64,000 nucleotides of DNA from Mojavia pulchra JT2-VF2 (GTDB lineage Bacteria; Cyanobacteriota; Cyanobacteriia; Cyanobacteriales; Nostocaceae). The notes below the pieces were generated by a model, which worked only from the letters and a program-made list of their open reading frames with translations, was not told the origin of the DNA and made no database searches. The position numbers and the translations under genes are program-made. Positions 9,609 to 20,901 of the stretch are shown here, piece after piece (the first letter of the stretch is position 1; every line of letters begins with the position of its first letter). The stretch lies in contig JAHHHN010000009.1 in assembly GCA_019359325.1 (NCBI GenBank), positions 1-64,000 on the forward strand, given 5' to 3'.

Positions 9609-10208
9609 ATGACTTCGACAATTCCCCCGAAAATGCGGAAGCTACCAACTCAAGCAATTCCAGCTAAGATTTTCCACTCTGGTAATATTGTCAGCTTGTT
9701 TATTATGCTTACCAGTGGATTACAAATTTACAATGCTAATCCTGTTTTTGGCGGGCGTGCAGGTTTCCATATTCCCCCCATATTTACATTAGGAGGTTGG
9801 CTGGCTGGAGGTAGACATTGGCATTTTTTTGCCATGTGGTTATTTTCGCTGAATCTCTTGTGGTACGGAATTTACGTTTTAATTACCAAACGCTGGCGAC
9901 ATCGGTTTGTGGGCGCTAATGATTTGAAAGCATTACAGAAAAGCCATAACTCGCAGCGCCTAATTTATGCTTGGCATCGCATTGTCTATACAGCGATTAT
10001 TCCTATTTTGCTCTTAGCTTTAATTACTGGTATAGGAATGTATAAACCTGCTCAATTTCCTTGGATTGTAAATATATTTGGTAATTGGCAAGCATTGCGT
10101 ATTGTTCATTTTGCTTCGGTGCCAATAGTTATTGTATTTGTAATCATCCACTCTTTATTAGGACGTAAAGCTGGAGGTCAGCAACTTACAGAATCTATGT
10201 TTTGGTAA
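9609..10208 (+). CDS. Cytochrome b561-type membrane subunit, four helices
   Basis: The product has 199 residues and four hydrophobic segments. Histidines are placed as in di-heme cytochrome b561/thiosulfate-reductase-b proteins: FHSGNIVSLFIML (helix 1), HWHFFAMWLFSLNLLWYGI (helix 2), AWHRIVYTAIIPILLLALI (helix 3) and IVHFASVPIVIVFVIIHSLL (helix 4). It probably passes electrons between the quinone pool and the molybdopterin protein encoded immediately downstream; the spacing of 41 bp supports an operon. The arrangement parallels MsrPQ/SorAB-like pairs, but the exact substrate cannot be told from sequence. Confidence 0.85.
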   Translation: MTSTIPPKMRKLPTQAIPAKIFHSGNIVSLFIMLTSGLQIYNANPVFGGRAGFHIPPIFTLGGWLAGGRHWHFFAMWLFSLNLLWYGIYVLITKRWRHRFVGANDLKALQKSHNSQRLIYAWHRIVYTAIIPILLLALITGIGMYKPAQFPWIVNIFGNWQALRIVHFASVPIVIVFVIIHSLLGRKAGGQQLTESMFW

Positions 10209-10249
10209 ACTTACTGCTGTTGCTGCAAATAAATTCGAGATTTTTTAAT

Positions 10250-10966
10250 ATGGGTTTAATTAGGAGAAATCAATTTACACGCCGCCAATTTTTCCAAATT
10301 TCTGGATTGTCTGGCGTAGGTTTTCTGCTTAGTGGTTGTGGCACACAGGGCTTTGAAGATTTGGTGGGTAAACTTTCTGAACCATTAAATCAGAAGGTAG
10401 AAGAGTTAATATTTAACCCACAAAAGCCAGTACCAGAATTTTTACCCAGTGACATTCAACCAGAGGCTTTAATAGTTAACACCTTTAGAGGTACTCCAAT
10501 TATTGACCAGGAAAAATATCGGTTAATTGTTGATGGTGAGGTCAATAATCCTTTGAGTCTCAGTATGGCAGAAATTCAAGCTTTGCCCTTAACTTCCATG
10601 ATTATTCGTCATGTTTGTGTGGAAGGTTGGGCTGCGATCGTACAATGGGGAGGCATAACTTTACAAGAAATTATTACTCTTGCTAGACCTAAAGCTAATG
10701 TCAAGTATGCTTATTTTAAATCAGCTGATGGCTATTATGAAAGTTGGGATATAGCATCAGCCTTGCATCCTCAGACTTTATTAGCCTATCAGAAAAACGG
10801 TGAACCTTTACCAGTTGATAACGGCGCACCCTTGCGTTTAGCCTCACCGATTAAACTTGGTTATAAACAAAGTAAGTGGGTAACTCGAATTACGCTGACT
10901 AGTTACTTATCACCTTTTAAGGGCTATTGGGAAGACCAAGGTTATGAATGGTTTGCAGGAATTTAA
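10250..10966 (+). CDS. Tat-exported molybdopterin-dependent oxidoreductase (sulfite oxidase/MsrP fold)
   Basis: The start is set at ATG 10250 rather than an upstream TTG at 10202 that overlaps the cytochrome gene. The N-terminus MGLIRRNQFTRRQFFQISGL is a twin-arginine signal ending in a lipobox (LLSGC), so the protein is exported and perhaps lipid-anchored. It has 238 residues. RHVCVEGWAAIVQW contains the conserved Cys that ligates molybdenum in the sulfite-oxidase superfamily. Later motifs (NGAPLRLASPIKLGYKQSKW) match the cofactor-binding end. Its partner is the cytochrome b upstream. Possible substrates include sulfoxides (as MsrP) or sulfite; I cannot decide. Confidence 0.87.
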   Translation: MGLIRRNQFTRRQFFQISGLSGVGFLLSGCGTQGFEDLVGKLSEPLNQKVEELIFNPQKPVPEFLPSDIQPEALIVNTFRGTPIIDQEKYRLIVDGEVNNPLSLSMAEIQALPLTSMIIRHVCVEGWAAIVQWGGITLQEIITLARPKANVKYAYFKSADGYYESWDIASALHPQTLLAYQKNGEPLPVDNGAPLRLASPIKLGYKQSKWVTRITLTSYLSPFKGYWEDQGYEWFAGI

Positions 10967-11047
10967 ATATTTGATAAATTGACTCTGTTAGTTGTTTTTA
11001 TTATTAATATAGTAACTCTACATGATTTGTAAAGAATATTTATTTGT

Positions 11048-11071
11048 GTAGCGTCGGCATTGCCCACCTAG
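11048..11071. repeat. GTAGGGTGGGC-family palindrome (diverged copy)
   Basis: It reads GTAGCGTCGGCATTGCCCAC then CTAG, a diverged member of the palindrome family also found at 14634, 37583 and 63909. It lies between the molybdopterin oxidoreductase and pyrFE genes. Confidence 0.55.
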
Positions 11072-11145
11072 TATATGTCAAAAAATAGATACAAATTATA
11101 TATTAATAGCTGTAAAATACTAACAATCATTTATTTAAATTAAAT

Positions 11146-12579
11146 ATGAACTTTTTTGATAAGCTACATAATAATATTGCACAAAATCAAAGTTTACTAT
11201 TTGTAGGGCTTGATCCGAATCCAGAGATGATGCCTAGCCGCTATCAATCTCAAGATATGATCGCTGGGTTATGGAATTGGTTGCAATTTATTATTAATGA
11301 AACTTCTAATTTTGTCTGTGCATATAAACCAACGCTGGGCTTTTATGAAGCGTTGGATATTCCAGGTTTAGAACTGCTACACAAAACTTTAGCAGCTATT
11401 CCAAAACACATTCCCATCATTTTAGATGCTAAACACAGTGACTTAAATACTAGTACAATTTTTGCCCGTACTGTGTTTACAGAATGGCAGGTAGATGCGA
11501 TTACTCTCAGCCCCTATGCAGGGCAAGACCATGTAGCACCATTTTTGGTTTATCCTGATAAGGCTGTATTTATTTTGTGTTGTACATCTAATCTTGGAGC
11601 GCAAAGTTTACAGCAATATCCGACAAACGAATCACCACTATATTTGCAGGTAGTTAAAGAATCAAAAACCTGGGGTACTCCAGAACAATTGGGTTTGGAA
11701 GTAGGAACTACAAATCCTGAAGTTTTGGCGCTGATTCGGGCGGTTGCACCCGAACGAATGATCATGGCACGTAGCATTTGGGCAGAAGGTAGCAATCTTA
11801 ACGAAATTTTAGCAGCAGGCTTGAATGATAATGGTGATGGTTTGCTAATTCCTGTGCCCCAAGATATGTTAGGGAACTTAGAATTATCTTCAGCAATTCA
11901 AAGTTTACGTGCTGAAATTAATCAAGCTAAAACTAACATAATTGATGAGAATTCTACTTGTTCTGTGTGGTTGCCTGATGTATGTTTTTTAAATCAACAT
12001 CCCCAGCAAGATTTAATTTTACAACTGTACGATATTGGCTGCATTATGTTTGGTAATTTTGTCCAAGCATCGGGAGCGATATTTCCTTATTACATCGATT
12101 TACGCAAAATAATTTCCGAGCCTCAAGTCTTCAATCAAGTTCTGAGTGCTTATGAAGAAATTTTGCAAAACCTGAATTTTGATAGGATAGCAGGTATTCC
12201 CTACGGTTCATTACCTACAGCTACTGGTTTAGCTTTACGCCTTCATTGCCCAATGATTTTTCCACGTAAAGAAGTAAAAGCACACGGAACTCGCAGGGTA
12301 ATTGAAGGTGATTTTCATCCTGGTGAAACGGTTGTGGTGGTTGATGATATTCTCATCAGTGGTAAAAGTGTCATGGAAGGCTCTGAAAAATTGAAGTCAG
12401 CAGGATTAAATGTTAATGATATTGTGGTATTTATTGACCATGAACAAGGAGTAAAAAATAGGTTAAAAGAAAATGGTTACCGCAGTTATGCAGTTTTAAC
12501 TATTTCAGAAATTACAGAAACTCTCTATCAAGCAGGACGAATTAATGAGGAGCAATTTTTAGCTTTTAAAGAAAGCTAG
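11146..12579 (+). CDS. pyrFE: Bifunctional OMP decarboxylase / orotate phosphoribosyltransferase
   Basis: The product has 477 residues and fuses the last two steps of de novo UMP synthesis. The N-terminal half (about 1-270) is an orotidine-5'-phosphate decarboxylase of the longer bacterial group, with FVGLDPNPEMMP and the catalytic DAKHSDLNTS (Asp-x-Lys-x-x-Asp). The C-terminal half (about 290-477) is orotate phosphoribosyltransferase with the PRPP-binding motif VVVVDDILISGKS. The order F-E is the reverse of eukaryotic UMPS and is known from cyanobacteria. It stands alone on this strand after a short palindromic repeat. Confidence 0.93.
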   Translation: MNFFDKLHNNIAQNQSLLFVGLDPNPEMMPSRYQSQDMIAGLWNWLQFIINETSNFVCAYKPTLGFYEALDIPGLELLHKTLAAIPKHIPIILDAKHSDLNTSTIFARTVFTEWQVDAITLSPYAGQDHVAPFLVYPDKAVFILCCTSNLGAQSLQQYPTNESPLYLQVVKESKTWGTPEQLGLEVGTTNPEVLALIRAVAPERMIMARSIWAEGSNLNEILAAGLNDNGDGLLIPVPQDMLGNLELSSAIQSLRAEINQAKTNIIDENSTCSVWLPDVCFLNQHPQQDLILQLYDIGCIMFGNFVQASGAIFPYYIDLRKIISEPQVFNQVLSAYEEILQNLNFDRIAGIPYGSLPTATGLALRLHCPMIFPRKEVKAHGTRRVIEGDFHPGETVVVVDDILISGKSVMEGSEKLKSAGLNVNDIVVFIDHEQGVKNRLKENGYRSYAVLTISEITETLYQAGRINEEQFLAFKES

Positions 12580-12896
12580 TACCGCTATGCAGAATTAAAA
12601 AATTTAATGTTGAGAGATACAACTTTTGCCTCTAATACCAAATTTGGGATAGCTAAGTAGCGCTCATGAACTGCGATCGCCCTAAATTTCACAGGTCATG
12701 GTATTTTTACTCGTAACACATCTTTAGCAACTCACTAATCAACCTCCAAGATATTGACAAATTTGGCATCATTGCAGACCTCACCAACACTTCTAAATTT
12801 TTTGATTGTTCAAAGCAGCAGGAACATATCCGACTCTAATGAATCCTTTGTTCTCAAGCAGTTTTTGCATTACAACTACAGACTGTCCAGTTAGTT
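12580..12896. other. Intergenic, possible gene relic on the minus strand
   Basis: About 320 bp. On the minus strand, from 12872 downwards, a 25-codon frame (MQKLLENKGFIRVGYVPAAL and a few more residues) looks protein-like, but it has no continuation; it may be a relic. Nothing else was recognised. Confidence 0.3.
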
Positions 12897-13955
12897 ATGA
12901 CAGATAACCACAACTTCTTTTTGCGTAACGTTTGGTACTATGCTCTGCCCAGCGCTCGGCTCAAACCCGGTACAATGGTTGCCCGCACCTTCTTGGGAGA
13001 ACCAGTACTGCTGTGTCGCAGTCAGGAAGGAAAGATATTTGCCGTGCGGGACATTTGCCCTCACCGTGCTGTGCCTTTGAGTTGTGGTCGATTCGATGGG
13101 CAAGAAGTAGAATGCTGCTACCACGGTTGGCGCTTTGATCATGCTGGACGCTGTGTTGCAATTCCATCTCTGCTGGAAGAACAGGATCAGGATTTGAGTC
13201 GCTTCAATGTCCAGTCCTACGAGGTGCGCGAAACTCAGGGAAATATTTGGATATATATGGCACAACCGGGTAAATCTCAATCTTCTTCTAGGATGGAGAT
13301 TCCAGAGATTCCAGAGGTTCCTGGTTTTGGCGATCGCCCACCGCAGCTTGTGGAGGTCATGCGGTTTCCCTGTTTTGTGGATCATGCAGTGTTAGGACTG
13401 ATGGACCCTGCACATTCACCTTACGTTCATCGTGTATGGTGGTGGCGATCTGGAGAACTCCACGAAGAAGTAAAGCAATTCGACCCCTCTCCCTTCGGGT
13501 TCACGATGCGACGACACCAACTGCCAGCGAATACAGGCAAACTATACTGGCTGCTTGGCGGTATTCCCGAAACCGAGATTTCTTTTCGATTACCTGGAGT
13601 GAGAGTAGAAGAGACAACGACTACAAAGCATCGGGTTTGTAATTTAACAGCAATTACACCCATTTCTGACACAGAAACCGAAGTTACCTTTGCTCTTTAC
13701 TGGACACCCTCTTGGGCAAAATGGGCCAAACCTGTGATGCATTTACTAACACGAGCATTCCTTAATCAAGACCGTGCAGTAGTCGAAAAGCAGCAGATAG
13801 GCCTCAAGCACAATCCAGTGCTGCGACTAATTAAGGACTCAGATATGCAAGCGCAGTGGTACTACCAGTTAAAGCGTGAGTATGCTCGCTCTCTGGCAGA
13901 AGAGCGACCATTTGTAAACCCTGTCAAAAGTCAGTTACTTCGCTGGCGTGCTTGA
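12897..13955 (+). CDS. Rieske non-heme iron oxygenase, alpha-type subunit
   Basis: The product has 352 residues. The N-terminal Rieske [2Fe-2S] domain has CPHRAVPLSCG followed by CCYHGWRFDHAG, i.e. C-x-H and C-x2-H about 17 residues apart. The mononuclear iron site is DHAVLGLMDPAHSPYVH (Asp and two His). The family includes aromatic ring hydroxylases and chlorophyll-related oxygenases such as PaO and Cao; the length and lack of a membrane tail favour a soluble ring-hydroxylase type. No reductase or ferredoxin gene is adjacent, so electrons presumably come from general ferredoxins. Substrate unknown. Confidence 0.88.
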   Translation: MTDNHNFFLRNVWYYALPSARLKPGTMVARTFLGEPVLLCRSQEGKIFAVRDICPHRAVPLSCGRFDGQEVECCYHGWRFDHAGRCVAIPSLLEEQDQDLSRFNVQSYEVRETQGNIWIYMAQPGKSQSSSRMEIPEIPEVPGFGDRPPQLVEVMRFPCFVDHAVLGLMDPAHSPYVHRVWWWRSGELHEEVKQFDPSPFGFTMRRHQLPANTGKLYWLLGGIPETEISFRLPGVRVEETTTTKHRVCNLTAITPISDTETEVTFALYWTPSWAKWAKPVMHLLTRAFLNQDRAVVEKQQIGLKHNPVLRLIKDSDMQAQWYYQLKREYARSLAEERPFVNPVKSQLLRWRA

Positions 13956-13983
13956 GAGTTTAAAGACTGATACTAAGTTGCGG

Positions 13984-14484
13984 TCAAGCTGATCGTATTA
14001 TTTGCTGTTCTTTATGATGCTGTTGTAATCGGTACATATGATTAAATAAATTCCAGCAATATTCTTCCGGGAGTCCGCAAGTGATAGCGCCCCGCAAAAC
14101 AATATTAAAGTACCAATCATTCGGTGCGGCTTCTTCTGCAAGCTTGTTCACGACAACATAGGTGCGAACGTTTTTGTATATTTGGTTTTGACAATTAATA
14201 TCTACTAATTCATGCTTATAAACGCTTTGAAATATGCCTTCTCTTTTATCTAAATAATGACTTAATCGCCAGGGTAATTGATACAGTACACCTTTTACAC
14301 TCGTGTTAGGGTCTTTGACTACATCCAAAACACCAGATTGGCGAGTGGCAGAATAAAGATAAAAACCTAGCCGATAGCCCTTCAGCATTCCAGCCCCAAC
14401 GACATAACGGTAGGTACTTTCTCCAAGCGATCGCTTCAGATCTACTGGACACATACACGAGCCATAAGCAAAATAGTAGAACAT
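13984..14484 (-). CDS. Gamma-glutamylcyclotransferase-like protein
   Basis: The start is chosen at MFYYFAYGSCM, because the family begins with a beta strand and the YGS motif; the ORF extends 21 codons further upstream without features. The product has 166 residues. The YGS loop, the glycine-rich GAGMLKGYRLGFY and GVLYQLPWRLSHYLDKREG match the GGCT/AIG2-like fold, in which an acidic residue (Glu of KREG) is catalytic. It is convergent with the Rieske oxygenase gene, with only 28 bp between stops. The physiological substrate is unknown. Confidence 0.82.
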   Translation of the reverse strand: MFYYFAYGSCMCPVDLKRSLGESTYRYVVGAGMLKGYRLGFYLYSATRQSGVLDVVKDPNTSVKGVLYQLPWRLSHYLDKREGIFQSVYKHELVDINCQNQIYKNVRTYVVVNKLAEEAAPNDWYFNIVLRGAITCGLPEEYCWNLFNHMYRLQQHHKEQQIIRSA

Positions 14485-14633
14485 TGGCTCTTTTTGGGGC
14501 CGATGTTGTAATTTCAACTCCAAACTTGCAAAATTATGAGATTTCACCCAACTGTTCTCTAAGCGTATACTCTAATATGTCATCTATCCCTGGAAGTATA
14601 CTCTAAAAATCAAATTTTACTATCAAAAATCAA

Positions 14634-14658
14634 GTAGGGTGGGCGATGCCCACGCTAC
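14634..14658. repeat. GTAGGGTGGGC-family palindrome
   Basis: Imperfect palindrome: GTAGGGTGGGC, two bases (GA), then TGCCCACGCTAC. It lies between the gamma-glutamylcyclotransferase-like gene and the 3' end of the large kinase gene. Related copies are at 11048, 37583 and 63909. Confidence 0.65.
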
Positions 14659-14738
14659 TGTATTTGGATGAAAACTATATATTTCAGTTGTAAAAGCTAT
14701 TGTAAATACCTAAATAGCGATCGCAGTAGTCAATTACG

Positions 14739-17700
14739 TCAAAAATTTTGATATCTTCTGATAAAATCCCGAATTTGTTTGCTTTTAAAACCTTTAGCAA
14801 GTTGGCGCAAATTAGCGGCAAAAGGTATAAACTGCTTATTCAATTTCTCTAATTCTGCTGCTCGTTTTGTAATGCCTGTAAGATCGCCTCTCATTGCCAA
14901 ATCGAGCAAAATTGCAATTTCTTCTGCTGGTGGAGCAATCAATTGTAGATTTTGAATTTCGGATGTTGGATGAGCATCTTCTGCCTCTTGCCTATTGCTT
15001 GTTGGTTGTTCATAAATCCATTCCAACCCCAAGTGAACTTGTAATATTTCTAAAAGCTCTACTTTTTGAATTGGTTTAGCGAGAAAATCATTACAACCGA
15101 CCTGGCGGCTCTGCTGCTTATCAAATTCAAAAACACTAGCAGACACAGCAATTACTACTACGTGCTTGAGATCTGGTAACATTTTGAGGCGACGGGTAGC
15201 TTCAAAACCGTCCATCACAGTCATGACCAAATCCATAAAAATGACATCAGGTTTAAATTCGCGCGCTTTATTAATACCATCTAAGCCATCTGACGCTTCC
15301 AAAACTTCAAACCCTAAAGGCTCTAGTAAATTGACTAAAACAGAGCGATTTGTCGATTTATCATCTACTACCAAGACTTTTCGTTTAGGGTCTAAAAAAC
15401 CAATGATGTTGCGTTTTTCGTAATTTTTGATATCAAGTTGAGGAATCACTTCAGGTAATTCTAAATCTAGCCAAAAAATGCTGCCTTTACCTAAAGTACT
15501 CTTTACCTTTAGTTCGCCACCCATCATTTGAACTAACTGACGACTAATTGCCAATCCCAATCCTGTTCCTTCAGTCTTACGGCTATCTTCACCCACTTGC
15601 TTAAATGGTAAAAATATCTCTTCTAATTGCTCTGGTGCAATGCCAATACCTGTATCTTCGACTTGAAACCGAATTTTGGGAATTAGAGATTGGGAAGAAA
15701 TCTCTCCAGGTTCCATCAAATAACCTACTTTGAAAGTTACGCCACCTTTTTCTGTAAACTTGACAGCATTACTAAGTAAATTAATCAAAACCTGACGTAA
15801 CCGTTTTTCATCGGCGCAAATGAATTGTGGTAATGGGGAAAGCGTTGTGTAAATTAATGAAATTCCCTTTTGTTCGGCATGGATATGGCAGATTTGGACA
15901 ATACTCTCTAGAAATTCTGAAAATTGAAAACTTTTAGAATAAAGCTCCATTCTCCGAGCTTCAATTTTGGAAAGGTCTAAAATATCGTTAATAAGTGTCA
16001 GTAAATGTTCGCCACACTCGTGAATGATGTTTATACCATTCTTTTGCTTCTCTGTGAAAGTCTTATCTTTTTGAAAAATTTGAGCATAACCCAATATACC
16101 ATTGAGCGGAGTACGGAGTTCGTGGCTCATGTTAGCCAAGAATTCGCTCTTAGCGCGGTTGGCGGCTTCAGCCGCTTCTTCTGCTCGTTGGCGTTCGTGA
16201 ATTTCTTGCTTGAGTTGCAAATTTATCGCTTCTAGCTCTAGCGTTCGCTCTTGTACTTTTGCTTCTAAAGTCCGATTATAATCCTCTAAATCGTTGTAGA
16301 GACGGGCATTCTCAATTGAAATTGCTGCTTGTGAAGATAAAAGTTGTAAAACTTCCAATCGCTCTGGTGTAAAAGCACCTGTTGTCAAATTATTTTCTAA
16401 GTAAAGAATGCCAATGAGTTTACCTTGATGGACAATTGGCATACATAAAACAGATTTTGGTTTGTAGTTGATAATATATGTATCCGTGGCAAAAACGCCC
16501 TCAAGGTTAGCATCGTTTAGTACTACATTCTCCTGAGTGCGACGTACATAGTTAATGATAGATAACGGTAGCTGTTGACTACTTTCAACAGGTGTTGATT
16601 GCTGTACAGTTATCTCGTCTTGAGCCACGCTTCCAAAAGCTTCTATTAATAGGTTTCCAGCTTTTTCTAAAATCAAAAATCCAGTTTCTGCTCCAGCATT
16701 TTCTAGTACAATTTTCATCAGCTTATTTAGTAAATTGCCTAGCAAGATTTCCCTAGAAATAGCTTGTGAAGCTTTCATTATTGCATCTAAATCAAAAACT
16801 CCTAAACTGCCTTTATCCGTAGAGCTAATTGTGCGATTTACCTCTATTTTTTTATGGTTATCTTGCAGTATCTGGGAAAGAAATTGAGGATATTTTGCTT
16901 CTAAATATTTGACCTTGGCAATAGCTCCCCAGCGAATATATCCATAATAGGATTCAGTAAGATAAATCTGAGCAAACTTTTCTTTGCCAAGGGAGAAATA
17001 AAATTCTGCTGCCAGTTCCGCAGATAGTGCTTCTTCTTGGATATATCCATGCTCCCTTGCTCCTGCGATCGCACGGTCATACAACTCCATTGCTTCTACA
17101 ATTTGCCCCAAAACCCGTGCTTTCTCTGCCTCTACAAGCTCATACTTATGCTGAAAATTCATGGGGGCATGGCCAGCCCACTCTTGCATCTTTTTCTGAT
17201 TATTCATCACCCTGCTCAAGAGGCTTTCTTGGCGTGAGTGTGGCACTGATAGATATATTGCTAGTTGTGCTAAAGAATCATAGAAATAAAACAATGGTAC
17301 AATCAGCCACCCTCTTACACCGTCTAAATATTGTTCGGCTTTTACTGCATTTTCTACCGCTTGAGAAAACTCACCAAACAGGTAACAAAGGATTAATTTA
17401 TTCAGAAATACATAATGAACTAGAGTTCGCTCATTAAATTGAATATGAAGTGATAATAATTGCTCTTCATTGTAAGCGTCACCAATTAAAATCCAAGGGG
17501 TTTCAGCTAATCCTATTAAATTCAAGACTACCTGATGAAATATTTGATGCCACTTTAAGGCAACTTCTTGATTAATTTGAGCGATCGCTTTACTATACCG
17601 AGCCATTTCCTGTTCCAGGCTATTTAACTCCCAACCGCTCCAATATGAATATTGACACTTCAGACTTGCTGAATATCCAGTATGTATTAAATCTCCATAT

Positions 17701-20700
17701 TCTAGTCCGCTATAGTAAGCAGCTTCTAAAAGTGGCAAGGTTTCTTTAACATGATGTTTCCAATGTAGTATAAAGGTTGAAACTTTAAATAAAGTCTGAC
17801 TTCTAGCCTCATGAGCATCTAACCGTTCTAATAGGCTTAACGCTAATTGTCCGAATTTATCAGCAGCTTCAATATCTTGTAACAATCCGCTAAAAACTAT
17901 TCCATAATCAGCAAACCCGCAAGCTGACAAAGGAGTGTTCCCATGTAGAATAGATGAATTGACTTGCTGGCAAGCCATTAGGATAAATAAAGCAGGTGCA
18001 GATTGATATGCAGCAGGAACTAAACTTACTATAAGTCGTAGGGCTGCTAACTTATTCTGATCTGTCATTTTTGGCAGATTAATTAAATCATCTATTCCTT
18101 TGCCTGCTAAATTTGCTGTTGTTTCCTCGATAGCTTTGTTAGTATCTAATAAAGTTGGTGATTCAGTCAGTTTTACTCCTAATATTTCTAAAACTTGTAA
18201 ACCAAGCTTCACTGCTTCAAGTAGCTTTCTTTGCACTTGATAAGTTTTGATTTGTATCTCATAAACTTTTACTTTGTCCAGTTGCGTTTTGGCTTGTTGC
18301 AGTACTCTCTCAGCCAGTTGCTTCATTTGTTCAAAATCACCGCAAAGAAATGCTGCTTCTGCTGCTTCCTGATGTAGAGCTAATGTAAGTTCATATTGTT
18401 GTTGCCAGCTAGAAGTTGCCAACAGGCTCAAACCAACTTTAAGATAACGGATAGCAGACTCATACGCAGTTGCTGCTTTCGCTTTTTGACCCGCGATCAA
18501 ATTGAGTTCAGCCAACTCATATTTTTCTGGTTCAAACGCAAGTAATTCGATTCCACAGTTAAGTTGGTTAACTAAAGCGAAAATATTTTCTTTTCGTTCG
18601 GTAAGCGTAGTATTTTGTAGTAGCAATTGACCAATCTGGAGGTGAGTTGCTTTTTTTTGATAATCTGGAATAAGAACATAAGAAGCTTGCTGTACACGGT
18701 CATGTAAAAATTTGTAAGCAATAGTAAATTGTTCGCTTTGCTCAACAGTCACAATTAAGGGAATTTTATAGGATTGAGTTAAGGGTATAACCAAACCTAC
18801 CTGTAGAGATTCCCACAAATCTGCCGCTGTTTCTGATAAAGATTTTTGATTAACAATACTTAGAATATCTAAAGTAAATTTATCTCCTATACAAGCAGCT
18901 AACTTTAAGACATTCTGCGTTTTGGGTGACAGCTTTTGAATTTGATTGACCATTAATTCAACGACATTATCGGTGATATCAATGTCTTTAAGTAGTTCAT
19001 TATCCCATTGCCAGTAACCTGCATCAAAATTAAATGTTAACAGGTTTTCCTGATAGAGAGATTTAAGCAGTTGAGTTAAAAAAAAGGGATTTCCCTGAGT
19101 TTTGTTAAATATTAACTTAGCTAGAGGTTTTGACTTTTCTTGATCAGTCCGTAGAGTATCGCTGACTAACTGGTTGACATGAGCAATCTGCAAAGGCTGG
19201 AGAACAATATTATTGATAACTGCATCCAATTCTTGAATTGCTTTTAAGGTCAACATCAACGGATGCGTCGCGTTAACTTCGTTATCACGATACGCTCCAA
19301 TTAGTAATAGATATTGACTCTCTATGTTGCTTAAGAGCAATTGAATTAATTTTAGAGAAGCAGAATCTGCCCACTGCAAGTCATCCAAAAACACTACCAG
19401 CGGATGTTCTCTTTGACAAAATACATGAATGAATTGTTGAAATACCCGATTAAATCTGTTTTGGTATTCGGTTGGCCCCAATTGAGGAACAGTTGGCTGA
19501 GAACCAATAATCAGTTCGACTTCGGGAATAACATCAATCATGATCTGGCTATTGGAACCAAGAGCTTCTAAAATTTTCGCTTTCCAAATTGCTATCTTTT
19601 CATAACTTTCTGTTAATAATTGTCGTATCAATTCTTGAAAAGCTTGAATCAAAGAAGCGTAAGGAATATTTTGTTTAAATTGGTCAAATTTACCGGAAAT
19701 AAAATACCCCCGTTGCCGCACGATTGGTTTATGAACTTCATTAACTAAAGAAGATTTGCCTATTCCTGAATAACCACTTACTAAGATCATTTCAGTGGCA
19801 CCTAGACTCACCCGCTCAAAGGCATCCATTAAATTGGTAACTTCTTGTTCACGACCATAAAGTTTTTGCGGAATCAGAAATTGACTGTATAAATCAAGCT
19901 GACCAACAATGAAGTTGTCAATTCTCTCAGTTGTCTGTAATTTTATTAGGCATTCTTCTAAATCGGCTTTTAGCCCCAAGGCGCTTTGATATCTCTCTTC
20001 AGCGGTCTTGGCTAATAATTTCATGACAATATCCGACACCGCTTTCGGAATTTTTCCCTGCACTCCTGCTGCCTTTTCTTCTATTTCCTCTGGTGATACT
20101 GGTGTTTTAGCAATATGGCAATAAACTAATTCCAATGGGTCGGTAGCTTGAAAAGGTAGCTGTCCTGTTAGCAATTCATAAAAGGTGACGCCTAGTGAGT
20201 AGAAGTCAGTTCGATAGTCAATCGAGCGGTTCATTCTTCCAGTTTGTTCTGGTGAAATATAGGCGAGGGTACCTTCAAGTAAATTGGGATTACTAACGGT
20301 TAAATTTTCTCTTGATAGGCGTGATGAAATGCTAAAGTCTATAATTTTAACTAAACCTGTTTTTGCATTTATAAAAATATTTTGTGTTTTAATATCTTTA
20401 TGAATAATATTATTTTGATGTAGCTCTGCAAGCGTTGAAGCTAATTGAATAGCAATCTGCAAAAAATTGTTTAACTCAAAGTTTCGTGAATTAATAAAAT
20501 TTGTCAGAGGTTCTCCCCCAAAATCTGACAATATGAGTGCCAAACCATTTTGATAGCTTTCTAAAGCTAGGGGCTTCACAATTCCTGGTAATTCCAGTTC
20601 TTGGAGTATTTTATATTCGTGTCTTAATCGAGCGAGTTGTTCTATTGTGGGATACTCAGCTTTGAGAGTTTTAATCATCACCAAAGTTTGCTCTGGCTTT

Positions 20701-20780
20701 TTCAAAGCACGATAAATCCAGCTTGTGGTGCTGTCATAAAGGACTGCGAGGAAGTGGTAATCGGCGATGGTAAGACTCAT
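14739..20780 (-). CDS. HstK-type Ser/Thr kinase - AAA ATPase - GAF - hybrid histidine kinase
   Basis: The product has 2013 residues and the domain order is readable. Residues 1-280: protein kinase with [12 protein letters not shown] and KIIDFSIS (DFS instead of DFG) and [17 protein letters not shown]. About 300-620: predicted ATPase with Walker [15 protein letters not shown] near 338. About 640-1300: helical TPR-like region. About 1335-1495: GAF. Coiled coil, then HisKA with the acceptor His at about 1553 ([17 protein letters not shown]). HATPase to about 1775 ([12 protein letters not shown]). Receiver with Asp at about 1850 ([13 protein letters not shown]). A C-terminal segment of about 90 residues may be a further phosphorelay-type helical domain. 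This architecture is typical of Nostoc HstK proteins, implicated in stress or developmental signalling. The frame is intact. Confidence 0.95.
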   Translation of the reverse strand: MSLTIADYHFLAVLYDSTTSWIYRALKKPEQTLVMIKTLKAEYPTIEQLARLRHEYKILQELELPGIVKPLALESYQNGLALILSDFGGEPLTNFINSRNFELNNFLQIAIQLASTLAELHQNNIIHKDIKTQNIFINAKTGLVKIIDFSISSRLSRENLTVSNPNLLEGTLAYISPEQTGRMNRSIDYRTDFYSLGVTFYELLTGQLPFQATDPLELVYCHIAKTPVSPEEIEEKAAGVQGKIPKAVSDIVMKLLAKTAEERYQSALGLKADLEECLIKLQTTERIDNFIVGQLDLYSQFLIPQKLYGREQEVTNLMDAFERVSLGATEMILVSGYSGIGKSSLVNEVHKPIVRQRGYFISGKFDQFKQNIPYASLIQAFQELIRQLLTESYEKIAIWKAKILEALGSNSQIMIDVIPEVELIIGSQPTVPQLGPTEYQNRFNRVFQQFIHVFCQREHPLVVFLDDLQWADSASLKLIQLLLSNIESQYLLLIGAYRDNEVNATHPLMLTLKAIQELDAVINNIVLQPLQIAHVNQLVSDTLRTDQEKSKPLAKLIFNKTQGNPFFLTQLLKSLYQENLLTFNFDAGYWQWDNELLKDIDITDNVVELMVNQIQKLSPKTQNVLKLAACIGDKFTLDILSIVNQKSLSETAADLWESLQVGLVIPLTQSYKIPLIVTVEQSEQFTIAYKFLHDRVQQASYVLIPDYQKKATHLQIGQLLLQNTTLTERKENIFALVNQLNCGIELLAFEPEKYELAELNLIAGQKAKAATAYESAIRYLKVGLSLLATSSWQQQYELTLALHQEAAEAAFLCGDFEQMKQLAERVLQQAKTQLDKVKVYEIQIKTYQVQRKLLEAVKLGLQVLEILGVKLTESPTLLDTNKAIEETTANLAGKGIDDLINLPKMTDQNKLAALRLIVSLVPAAYQSAPALFILMACQQVNSSILHGNTPLSACGFADYGIVFSGLLQDIEAADKFGQLALSLLERLDAHEARSQTLFKVSTFILHWKHHVKETLPLLEAAYYSGLEYGDLIHTGYSASLKCQYSYWSGWELNSLEQEMARYSKAIAQINQEVALKWHQIFHQVVLNLIGLAETPWILIGDAYNEEQLLSLHIQFNERTLVHYVFLNKLILCYLFGEFSQAVENAVKAEQYLDGVRGWLIVPLFYFYDSLAQLAIYLSVPHSRQESLLSRVMNNQKKMQEWAGHAPMNFQHKYELVEAEKARVLGQIVEAMELYDRAIAGAREHGYIQEEALSAELAAEFYFSLGKEKFAQIYLTESYYGYIRWGAIAKVKYLEAKYPQFLSQILQDNHKKIEVNRTISSTDKGSLGVFDLDAIMKASQAISREILLGNLLNKLMKIVLENAGAETGFLILEKAGNLLIEAFGSVAQDEITVQQSTPVESSQQLPLSIINYVRRTQENVVLNDANLEGVFATDTYIINYKPKSVLCMPIVHQGKLIGILYLENNLTTGAFTPERLEVLQLLSSQAAISIENARLYNDLEDYNRTLEAKVQERTLELEAINLQLKQEIHERQRAEEAAEAANRAKSEFLANMSHELRTPLNGILGYAQIFQKDKTFTEKQKNGINIIHECGEHLLTLINDILDLSKIEARRMELYSKSFQFSEFLESIVQICHIHAEQKGISLIYTTLSPLPQFICADEKRLRQVLINLLSNAVKFTEKGGVTFKVGYLMEPGEISSQSLIPKIRFQVEDTGIGIAPEQLEEIFLPFKQVGEDSRKTEGTGLGLAISRQLVQMMGGELKVKSTLGKGSIFWLDLELPEVIPQLDIKNYEKRNIIGFLDPKRKVLVVDDKSTNRSVLVNLLEPLGFEVLEASDGLDGINKAREFKPDVIFMDLVMTVMDGFEATRRLKMLPDLKHVVVIAVSASVFEFDKQQSRQVGCNDFLAKPIQKVELLEILQVHLGLEWIYEQPTSNRQEAEDAHPTSEIQNLQLIAPPAEEIAILLDLAMRGDLTGITKRAAELEKLNKQFIPFAANLRQLAKGFKSKQIRDFIRRYQNF

Positions 20781-20901
20781 TTTTATTGTCTCGCTCGTGC
20801 GAGATGAATATCAGCTATAACTTCCATAATGATGATAAGTTTTCTTAATGTTGACTGTAAAAATATTATTAATTGTTGACATAGTTATTAGCTACAAATG
20901 G

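Noticed and set aside
12891-13385. 164-codon minus-strand frame
   Set aside because: It is antisense to the Rieske oxygenase, which has all its metal-binding motifs in the plus frame.
17027-17437. 136-codon plus-strand frame inside the HstK gene
   Set aside because: Antisense shadow; the minus-strand frame is continuous over 2013 residues.
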